NCBI GenBank assembly: GCA_013812805.1
Contig: JACCSV010000087.1
Location: 1-21,311, forward strand
Source of the DNA: Sphingomonas sp.
Lineage (GTDB): Bacteria > Pseudomonadota > Alphaproteobacteria > Sphingomonadales > Sphingomonadaceae
Length of the DNA stretch: 21,311 nt
Direction of reading: 5' to 3'
The notes below the pieces were generated by a model. The model ran no database searches, was not told the origin of the DNA, and saw only the letters and a list, made by a program, of their open reading frames with translations. Shown in pieces: positions 16,466 to 21,311 of the stretch (the first letter of the stretch is position 1; each line of letters opens with the position of its first letter). The translations under genes and the position numbers were made by a program.

Positions 16466-16493
16466 AGCCATTGCGCTGCTGCGAGCCATTGCG
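16466..16493. repeat. 10-bp direct repeat in the glsB-SIMPL gap
   Basis: AGCCATTGCG occurs at 16466-16475 and 16484-16493, 18 bp apart centre to centre, in the short gap between the GlsB-like and SIMPL genes. The first copy also overlaps the small palindrome GGCTGCAGCC (16460-16469). A local duplication or a binding site are both possible. No T-run follows, so it is not a terminator. Confidence 0.3.
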
Positions 16494-16521
16494 TCTCTCT
16501 CACTTTGGACAGGGGCGTCAA

Positions 16522-17241
16522 ATGAACAGGTTTTTAATAGCACTGGCGATCGGCGGTTCGGCGGTTTCCTGGGCGGCGCAGGCGCAGGTCACGACGGGCG
16601 TTAGCCAGTCGATCGCCGGCACCAGGCTCGACGTCAGCGCCACCGGCGAATCGACGCGGATACCCGACGTCGCAATCATCTCGGCCGGAGTCGTCACCCG
16701 CGCCGCCACAGCTGCAGCCGCGATGCGCGAGAATGCCGAGCGAATGGAGCGCGTGGTCGCTGCGCTGAAGGCCGCTGGAGTCGCGGACCGCGACATCCAG
16801 ACCAGCAATCTCAGCCTCAACCCCGAATACCGCCACGATGAGAACCAGCCGCCGCGGCTGATCGGATACAGTGCTTCGAACCAGGTCAACATCCGCTTCC
16901 GCGACATTCGCAACAGCGGCCGTGTCCTCGACGTGCTGGTTGCCCAGGGCGCTAACCAGATCAACGGCCCGACGCTGACGCTTGATCAGCCGCAGGCGGC
17001 GCTCGACGAGGCGCGCGCTAACGCCGTCGCTCTCGGCCGAGCCCGCGCCCAGCTGTACGCGCGCTCGCTAGGAATGCAGGTCGTTCGAATCGTCTCGGTA
17101 AGCGAGAGCGGGCGGCACTATGGTCCGCCGCCGCCGATGCCGGAGCGCGGTGACGCAGTCATGGCGATGGCGAAAACGGAGATCGTGCCGGGCGAACAGA
17201 GCTACCAGGTTGCGCTGGCGATGGTCTTCGAGCTTCGCTGA
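16522..17241 (+). CDS. SIMPL domain (DUF541) periplasmic protein
   Basis: The product is 239 aa. It starts with a signal peptide (MNRFLIALAIGGSAVSWAAQA, cleavage near residue 21). The SIMPL/DUF541 domain fills the rest: V-S-A-T-G-E-S near the start, D-I-Q-T-S-N-L-S-L-N-P-E-Y in the middle, and I-N-G-P-T-L-T-L with A-R-A-N-A-V-A-L-G-R-A-R-A further on. SIMPL proteins such as BP26 form ring-shaped oligomers in the periplasm or outer membrane and are tied to oxidative or envelope stress in some species. The biochemical role is unsettled. The ATG at 16522 has AGGGG 7 nt upstream; the frame opens further upstream through the GlsB gene but that is a shadow. A strong terminator follows directly. Confidence 0.92.
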   Translation: MNRFLIALAIGGSAVSWAAQAQVTTGVSQSIAGTRLDVSATGESTRIPDVAIISAGVVTRAATAAAAMRENAERMERVVAALKAAGVADRDIQTSNLSLNPEYRHDENQPPRLIGYSASNQVNIRFRDIRNSGRVLDVLVAQGANQINGPTLTLDQPQAALDEARANAVALGRARAQLYARSLGMQVVRIVSVSESGRHYGPPPPMPERGDAVMAMAKTEIVPGEQSYQVALAMVFELR

Positions 17242-17242
17242 C

Positions 17243-17285
17243 AAAGAAAAAGGCCGCGCGAGCGAGCCCGCGCGGCCTTTCTTTT
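17243..17285. terminator. Bidirectional Rho-independent terminator
   Basis: A perfect 12-bp stem, AAAGGCCGCGCG (17249-17260) and CGCGCGGCCTTT (17269-17280), has an 8-nt loop. A T-rich tail (TTTCTTTT) follows on the plus strand and a matching A-rich run precedes it, giving a T-rich tail on the minus strand too. It lies directly after the SIMPL stop and 19 bp past the stop of the convergent second GlsB-like gene, so it can serve both. Confidence 0.92.
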
Positions 17286-17303
17286 CGAGCTTCCTTCCGC
17301 AGT

Positions 17304-17561
17304 TTAGCGGACGGAGCCCCGGCGAACCAGATTGACGATCGCCAGGAGAATGATCGCTCCAAGCAGCGACCACAGGATGTTGGTGAGATCCAGCGGATTC
17401 TCATTGATGCTGCCGCCGCCGAAGATGAGGCCGGCGATGACGGCTCCGATGATGCCGACAATGATGTTGAGGATGATGCCCTGTTGCGCGTCGGTGCGCA
17501 TGACCATGCTTGCGAGCCAACCGACGACTCCGCCGACGATCAGCCAAAGAATGAATCCCAT
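17304..17561 (-). CDS. GlsB/YeaQ/YmgE family small membrane protein (paralogue 2)
   Basis: The product is 85 aa with three hydrophobic segments: W-L-I-V-G-G-V-V-G-W-L-A-S near the start, I-I-L-N-I-I-V-G-I-I-G-A-V-I-A-G in the middle, and I-L-W-S-L-L-G-A-I-I-L-L-A-I-V towards the end. The tail is basic. The middle segment lines up with the other GlsB-like protein of this window. The ATG at 17561 is fixed by an excellent AGGAGG with 7-nt spacing; the in-frame upstream Met at 17588 lies before that site. An EcfG-like promoter is centred about 70 bp upstream, which suggests general-stress control. Family role: stress-associated inner-membrane protein, mechanism unknown. Confidence 0.9.
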   Translation of the reverse strand: MGFILWLIVGGVVGWLASMVMRTDAQQGIILNIIVGIIGAVIAGLIFGGGSINENPLDLTNILWSLLGAIILLAIVNLVRRGSVR

Positions 17562-17617
17562 GTGTTCCCTCCTGTTCGTGGCCGCCACGTGACCCAGCGG
17601 CCTTCCAGCACCTTTTA

Positions 17618-17643
17618 GACGCTTAGTGCTGCACCGTTGTTCC
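17618..17643 (-). promoter_or_regulatory. EcfG (general stress sigma) type promoter
   Basis: On the minus strand there is a -35-like GGAAC (17643-17639), a 17-nt spacer and a -10-like CGTC (17621-17618). The alphaproteobacterial EcfG consensus is GGAAC, 16-17 nt, then CGTT, so there is one mismatch in the -10 part. The box lies 57 nt before the GlsB-like start at 17561. A GATTC (GANTC, a CcrM methylation motif) lies next to it at 17645-17649. Confidence 0.5.
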
Positions 17644-17734
17644 GGATTCGAGGGTCTAAGTCCAGCGTTGCGATGCGTGAGGGGAACCGGGAGGCACGCA
17701 AACTCGGGCCTCGGTTAACCGTCGTAACGATTAA

Positions 17735-18034
17735 TCAGTAGCGCTGCTGGCGTTCGTAAACGTCCCGGTAATGCTTGATGCGGGTTACCCGCAGGCCCGG
17801 CATCCCGCTGCGATCGACCGCCCGCTGCCAGCTGGTGAATTCCTCGAGCGTCAGCGAATAGCGCTCGCAGGCCTCATCGACGCTGAGCAGTCCACCCGAC
17901 ACGGCGGCGACGACTTCCGCCTTGCGCCGGACCACCCAGCGGGTGGTGGTCGCAGACGGCAGGGAGCCCAGGGTCAACGGCTCCCCCAGTGGGCCAATGA
18001 CCTGTGCCGGACGGATTTTCTGATTCTCAAGCAT
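17735..18034 (-). CDS. sciP: SciP-like CtrA-inhibitory protein (DUF1153)
   Basis: The product is 99 aa. It carries the DUF1153 core: V-I-G-P-L-G-E-P-L-T-L, then T-R-W-V-V-R-R-K-A-E-V-V-A-A-V, G-G-L-L-S and E-A-C-E-R-Y-S-L-T-L-E-E-F-T-S-W-Q. This is a small helix-turn-helix domain. In Caulobacter, SciP represses CtrA-activated promoters in G1; the same role here is inferred from similarity. The ATG at 18034 (M-L-E-N-Q) is chosen over the TTG at 18043 because the nearby AGG spaces correctly only for the ATG. A CcrM-type GATTC at 18022-18026 overlaps its first codons. The gene diverges from mnmA. The product looks complete and the domain well conserved. Confidence 0.88.
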   Translation of the reverse strand: MLENQKIRPAQVIGPLGEPLTLGSLPSATTTRWVVRRKAEVVAAVSGGLLSVDEACERYSLTLEEFTSWQRAVDRSGMPGLRVTRIKHYRDVYERQQRY

Positions 18035-18108
18035 TTCAATCAAACCTGCTTCGTGATTGCCTTGGAGGTGCGTTTAATCCCCACCCGTTGAAGATATTCT
18101 CAAGACCA

Positions 18109-18116
18109 GTGGTTAA
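18109..18116 (-). promoter_or_regulatory. Candidate CtrA half-site upstream of sciP
   Basis: Read on the minus strand the bases are TTAACCAC, seven of eight positions of the CtrA half-site TTAACCAT. They lie 75 bp before the sciP start. A second TTAA is at 18074-18077, but the spacing is not the full-site 7 bp. CtrA control of sciP is known in Caulobacter; here it is inferred. Confidence 0.3.
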
Positions 18117-18176
18117 TGCCACGGACACCGCGCCGTTCTGACCGTTCTGCATGAGGATTGGATGTTGCTGCGGCGA

Positions 18177-18202
18177 AGGCTCCCGGAGTTCCGTGGGAGC
18201 CT
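18177..18202. other. 8-bp inverted repeat in the sciP-mnmA gap
   Basis: AGGCTCCC (18177-18184) and GGGAGCCT (18195-18202) form a perfect 8-bp stem with a 10-nt loop. On the plus strand a pyrimidine-rich stretch follows but no T-run. It could be a leader hairpin of mnmA or a protein site. The remainder of the 18035-18327 gap shows no credible gene. Confidence 0.3.
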
Positions 18203-18327
18203 CCTCCCCTTCCGCTTCTTCATCGTCAGTCCCACCCCTGTCTCGTTGCGCGGCACGGCGCCCCCGGAAAATGCCTTTCTCCTGCCCCACCTAGCGGTGA
18301 GGAGTGAAATTCGGGTAAAGACCCCCT

Positions 18328-19452
18328 GTGTCCCCAGATTTCGGCCTTTTGCGACCGCCTTCGGAGGCAAGGATCGTCGTTGCCATGTCGGGCGGCGTCG
18401 ACAGCTCTGTCGTCGCCGCGCTAGCGGCACAAACCGGCGCCGAAGTCATCGGCGTGACAATGCAACTTTACGACCATGGCGAGGCGGTTCGCCGCTCCGG
18501 CGCCTGCTGCGCCGGACAGGACATCTATGACGCCAAGCAGGTCGCCGATCGTTTAGGAATCGCTCATTATGTGCTCGATTTTGAAAGCCGTTTCCGAAGC
18601 GGAGTGATCGACCGCTTCGTCGACGAATATGCGCGCGGACGGACGCCGGTGCCGTGCAGCCTGTGCAACCAAAGCGTGAAGTTCACCGACCTCATCGCCT
18701 TCGCCCGCGACCTCGGCGCCGACTGTCTTGCCACCGGCCATTACGTGCGGCGCATCGTCAGCAACGGCCGGGCCGAGCTTCACCGCGGCGCCGATCCCAG
18801 GCGCGACCAAAGCTATTTCCTTTACGGCACGACGGCCGAGCAGCTTGATGTCCTGCGCTTCCCGCTCGGCGACCTGCCCAAGAGCCAGGTGCGCGAGATC
18901 GCGCTGGAGCAGGGGCTCGCCGTCGCGTCCAAGCCCGATAGTCAGGACATCTGCTTTGTCCCCGACGGCGACTATGCCGGGCTGGTCAAGCGCATGCGGC
19001 CGGAGACCGACGTCCCTGGCGACATAGTCGACCTCGACGGACGGGTGCTCGGCCGCCACCGCGGCTTGGTCCATTTCACCGTCGGCCAGCGGCGCGGAAT
19101 CGAGATTGGCGGGAGCGCCGAGCCGCTTTACGTCGTCAGGATTGAGCCCGAAGCGAGGCGGATCGTCGTCGGCCCCCGCGCCGCACTCGCGGTCGAGCGG
19201 ATGCGGGTCGAGGAGTTGAGCTGGCTGGGCGAGGACCAGCGGCAGGTGTCGGTCAAGGTGCGCTCGCTGGCGCCCGCGGTCGTGGCAACCATCGAGCGCG
19301 GATGGGTGCGCTTCGCGACGCCTGAATTCGGCGTCGCGCCGGGGCAAGCGGCGGTCTTCTACGAAGGGTCGCGCGTACTTGGGGGCGGCTGGATCGCGGA
19401 AACGCGAGCGGTCGAAGTCGAGGACCGGCTCGCACTCGCCGCAAGCGCATAG
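18328..19452 (+). CDS. mnmA: tRNA-specific 2-thiouridylase MnmA
   Basis: The product is 374 aa, normal for the family. It makes 2-thiouridine at the wobble position of tRNA Lys, Glu and Gln, using ATP and sulfur from a relay. The PP-loop nucleotide motif SGGVDSS is at residues 21-27. The catalytic cysteines are Cys113 (P-V-P-C-S-L-C-N) and Cys209 (D-S-Q-D-I-C-F), corresponding to Cys102 and Cys199 of E. coli. The tRNA-binding and beta-barrel parts follow (TGHYVRR, V-G-Q-R-R-G-I). The start is a GTG (18328) giving M-S-P-D-F; no strong ribosome site is visible. It diverges from sciP, and its 3' end overlaps the convergent permease gene by 94 bp. Confidence 0.96.
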   Translation: MSPDFGLLRPPSEARIVVAMSGGVDSSVVAALAAQTGAEVIGVTMQLYDHGEAVRRSGACCAGQDIYDAKQVADRLGIAHYVLDFESRFRSGVIDRFVDEYARGRTPVPCSLCNQSVKFTDLIAFARDLGADCLATGHYVRRIVSNGRAELHRGADPRRDQSYFLYGTTAEQLDVLRFPLGDLPKSQVREIALEQGLAVASKPDSQDICFVPDGDYAGLVKRMRPETDVPGDIVDLDGRVLGRHRGLVHFTVGQRRGIEIGGSAEPLYVVRIEPEARRIVVGPRAALAVERMRVEELSWLGEDQRQVSVKVRSLAPAVVATIERGWVRFATPEFGVAPGQAAVFYEGSRVLGGGWIAETRAVEVEDRLALAASA

Positions 19453-20678
19453 AGCACGAGCCCGGCGAGCGCGAGCGCCCCCAGCGTCCACCACGCCTTG
19501 CCGTCGGCCTGCAGCGCCGCATAGCCGCACAAGGCAATGCCAATTGCGCCAGTGATCCAGTGGGCAGCGGTGAGGCGCGGCCGCTCCGGCGCCCTCGGCA
19601 ACGCGGCGATGGTGGCGGCGTAGACGAACAGCCGCGCCAGCGTGCTGACCACCGCCAGCCAGATGAAGCTCCCGGTCAGCGCCAGTGCGGCCGCCGCAGC
19701 GGCCATGAACAGGATCGAGTTGGCGGGCGTGGCGAAACGCGCGCTCACTCGAGCGAACCAGCGCGGCAGGTCACCAGCTTCGCCCATCGCGTGTGTGACT
19801 CGCGGGGTCGCGGTCATGTTGGCGTGGAGATTGCCGGCCAGCGAGAAGATCGCGGCCAGCGTCAGCACCGCCGCCCCCACCGGACCGGCGATGAGCGCGC
19901 CAAGGTCGATCAGCGGCGCGTCGGTATCGGGACCGCCGTCCGGAAAAGCCGCGACGAAGGCAAACTGCACCAGGAAATAAAGCAAAGCCGTCGAGCCGAT
20001 GGTGATCAGGATCGCGCGCGGCAGAGTCGCGGACGGGCGCTGGGTCTCCCCTGCCGGCACAACGACATTCTCGAAACCCACGAAGGCGTAGAAGACCAGC
20101 AGCGCGCCGGCTTCGAACTCGCTCAGCGGCGGCGGGGCGCCGGGCGCCGGCAGCGGTGCAAACATCGCGAGACCCGCCACGGCGAACAGGAGCAGCGGCA
20201 ACGCCTTGAGCAAGGTGAAGCCGCCGAGCAGCGTCAGCGCCCGCTTGGTGCCAGCGACATTGGCCGCGGCAAGCGCGAATGTGACGGCCAGCAGCACCGC
20301 TGCCCGCCCGAGCCCCTCCCCCACCGCCGGCCACCAGCGGCCGAGGTAGGAGATGAGCACATTGGCGTTGGCGGCGAACGCCGCGACCCTAGCGACGTAA
20401 TAAATCCAGCCGAGCTCGAAGCCGGCGGCACGGCCGAAGACGCGGCCGTAAGTCGCGGGCCCGCCGCTGTCGGGGAAAGCGGCGACGCTGCGAGCGAACG
20501 GAAGCACGATCAGCAGCGAAAGGATCGCGACCAGCGGGAACAGCCACGGCGCGAAGCTTCCGAAATCCGCCGCGAGCACCGCCGGAAGCGCGAAAATTCC
20601 GGCGCCGACGGCGCCATTGAAGGACAGGAGAATGGCTCCCGGAAGGCCGATCTTCCGTTCGAGGCGAGCCTCGCTCAT
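19359..20678 (-). CDS. APC-family amino acid permease
   Basis: The product is 439 aa with about twelve hydrophobic segments. The APC hallmark is at the first helix: G-L-P-G-A-I-L-L-S-F-N-G-A-V-G-A-G-I-F-A-L-P (about residues 11-32), with the conserved G-A-G-I-F. A second landmark is F-Y-A-F-V-G-F-E-N-V-V-V-P-A-G-E in the helix 6 region. It should move amino acids or related amines across the inner membrane; the substrate is unknown. The ATG at 20678 overlaps the stop of the PhzF-like gene as ATGA, so it is translationally coupled. The frame is open upstream to 21236 but that is a shadow of the PhzF gene. The last 31 residues are antisense to mnmA and lie beyond the final helix. Confidence 0.92.
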   Translation of the reverse strand: MSEARLERKIGLPGAILLSFNGAVGAGIFALPAVLAADFGSFAPWLFPLVAILSLLIVLPFARSVAAFPDSGGPATYGRVFGRAAGFELGWIYYVARVAAFAANANVLISYLGRWWPAVGEGLGRAAVLLAVTFALAAANVAGTKRALTLLGGFTLLKALPLLLFAVAGLAMFAPLPAPGAPPPLSEFEAGALLVFYAFVGFENVVVPAGETQRPSATLPRAILITIGSTALLYFLVQFAFVAAFPDGGPDTDAPLIDLGALIAGPVGAAVLTLAAIFSLAGNLHANMTATPRVTHAMGEAGDLPRWFARVSARFATPANSILFMAAAAAALALTGSFIWLAVVSTLARLFVYAATIAALPRAPERPRLTAAHWITGAIGIALCGYAALQADGKAWWTLGALALAGLVLYALAASASRSSTSTARVSAIQPPPSTRDPS

Positions 20679-21311
20679 AGCTGGAAGGTGCCGGTGATGA
20701 CGGTCTGGCAGCGGCCACCCAGGACCACCCGGTCGCCCACGTTCCGACACTGCAGCAAACCGGACCGCGCGCTCGCCTGGAGCGCGGTGAACTCGTCCCG
20801 GCCAAGCCGCTCCGCCCAGAACGGGACCAGCGCCGCATGCGCCGATCCGGTCACCGGGTCCTCGTCGATCCCGTGATAAGCGGCAAACACCCGGCTCGCG
20901 ATCGCATGGACGTTGCCGGGCGCAGTGACGATCGCCAGCCGATCGAATGCGCGCAACGCCGCAAAGTCCGGCTTCACCGCCCGCACCGCCGCCTCGTCCG
21001 CCAGCAGCACGATCGCGCTGCCGTTGCCGCCGCGGCTCAGGAACAGCGGCGCGTCGCCGAGGCCAAGCGCCGGCAGCAGGCCCGGAAGCTCGCCGGGCTC
21101 CACCGGATAAGCGGGAAGATCGAGCTGCAGCAGCTCGCCGTTGCGGGTGACCGACAGGATTCCGGACCGGGTCGCGAAGCGAACGCGCTCGCCCGCAAGC
21201 AGGACGTGCCCGGCAGCGATCGTCGCGTGGCCGCACAGATCGACCTCCGTCGTCGGCGTGAACCAGCGCAGGTCGTAATCGGCATCATCGCCATGGCTGG
21301 CGACCGTGAAA
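20675..21311 (-). CDS. PhzF-family isomerase/epimerase-like protein (partial at right edge)
   Basis: The first 211 visible residues start at F-T-V-A-S-H-G and run to the stop. Homologues are about 260 aa, so roughly 45 N-terminal residues lie outside the window, including the catalytic Glu of the N-L-S-E-T-A-F type motif. Visible landmarks are L-R-W-F-T-P-T-T-E-V-D-L-C-G-H-A-T, whose His corresponds to the active-site His74 of PhzF, and D-E-D-P-V-T-G-S-A-H, whose Asp corresponds to Asp208. The fold is a pair of diaminopimelate-epimerase-like halves. The reaction is unknown; such genes occur widely outside phenazine clusters. An internal Met at 21103 is not the true start, because conserved sequence continues upstream in frame. 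It overlaps the APC permease by ATGA, hinting at a shared amino-acid-related role. Confidence 0.92.
   Translation of the reverse strand, partial: FTVASHGDDADYDLRWFTPTTEVDLCGHATIAAGHVLLAGERVRFATRSGILSVTRNGELLQLDLPAYPVEPGELPGLLPALGLGDAPLFLSRGGNGSAIVLLADEAAVRAVKPDFAALRAFDRLAIVTAPGNVHAIASRVFAAYHGIDEDPVTGSAHAALVPFWAERLGRDEFTALQASARSGLLQCRNVGDRVVLGGRCQTVITGTFQL

Noticed and set aside
17715..17734. Two TTAA words near the sciP stop as a full CtrA site
   Set aside because: The gap is 12 bp, not 7, so it does not match the TTAA-N7-TTAA site.
18036..18290. An 84-codon minus-strand frame upstream of sciP
   Set aside because: It has no ribosome site, its composition is charged low-complexity, and it covers the presumed sciP control region. 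No family is recognised.
19560..20876. A 438-codon plus-strand open frame opposite the permease
   Set aside because: It is Arg/Gln/Gly-rich without recognisable motifs, antisense to conserved APC helices. It is a shadow.
20675..21103. PhzF-like gene as a truncated pseudogene starting at the internal Met
   Set aside because: Conserved PhzF sequence continues in frame upstream to the window edge, so the gene is only cut by the window.
20679..21236. N-terminal extension of the APC permease
   Set aside because: It lies in another frame over the PhzF gene. The permease family starts at the M-S-E-A-R-L at 20678.

Overview
The window reads as ordinary chromosome from a high-GC alphaproteobacterium, most likely a sphingomonad. 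The evidence is a DUF4167 gene beside prmC-prfA, a DUF1153/SciP-type cell-cycle regulator, a sphingomonad-style TonB-dependent receptor with an extra Arg/Gly-rich barrel segment, an EcfG-like promoter and a DUF445 protein. I see no rRNA, tRNA, transposase, phage gene, CRISPR array or defence island. The genus cannot be named from the sequence alone.

Layout. (a) 1-221 holds a terminator-like hairpin for the CBS gene and a strong minus-strand promoter firing out of the left edge. (b) 222-1396 has a two-CBS-domain protein (minus) and a coupled plus-strand pair: a small two-helix membrane protein and a YciA-type acyl-CoA thioesterase. (c) 1436-5499 is a minus-strand translation block, hisS-prfA-prmC, joined by two 4-bp GTGA overlaps, followed by a DUF4167 gene. 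(d) 5628-9973 is a secreted M61 metallopeptidase (plus) convergent with a TonB-dependent receptor (minus), overlapping by 67 bp. (e) 10067-15962 is a minus-strand efflux operon: periplasmic adaptor, RND pump, then a DUF445 membrane protein. (f) 16172-17561 has two GlsB/YeaQ-type small membrane proteins flanking a periplasmic SIMPL protein, with a strong bidirectional terminator. (g) 17735-18034 is a SciP/DUF1153 regulator, divergent from mnmA (18328-19452). (h) 19359-21311 is a minus-strand pair, a PhzF-family protein (cut by the right edge) translationally coupled to an APC amino-acid permease that overlaps the mnmA 3' end by 94 bp.

Functional threads. One is translation: HisRS, RF1, the RF glutamine methyltransferase PrmC and the tRNA 2-thiolase MnmA. 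Another is envelope and stress: the RND pump, GlsB-like proteins and the TonB receptor with a neighbouring secreted peptidase. A third is cell-cycle control through the SciP homologue.

No complete undescribed system is evident. The strongest anomalies are: an abrupt fall in GC with rare codons in the anticodon-binding end of hisS; an RND pump with about 76 extra residues forming two added hydrophobic segments; a TonB receptor whose C-terminus runs 35 residues past the usual terminal Phe; a 14-bp word containing TTGGCCAA repeated in two divergent intergenic regions; and an EcfG-like promoter before one GlsB paralogue.
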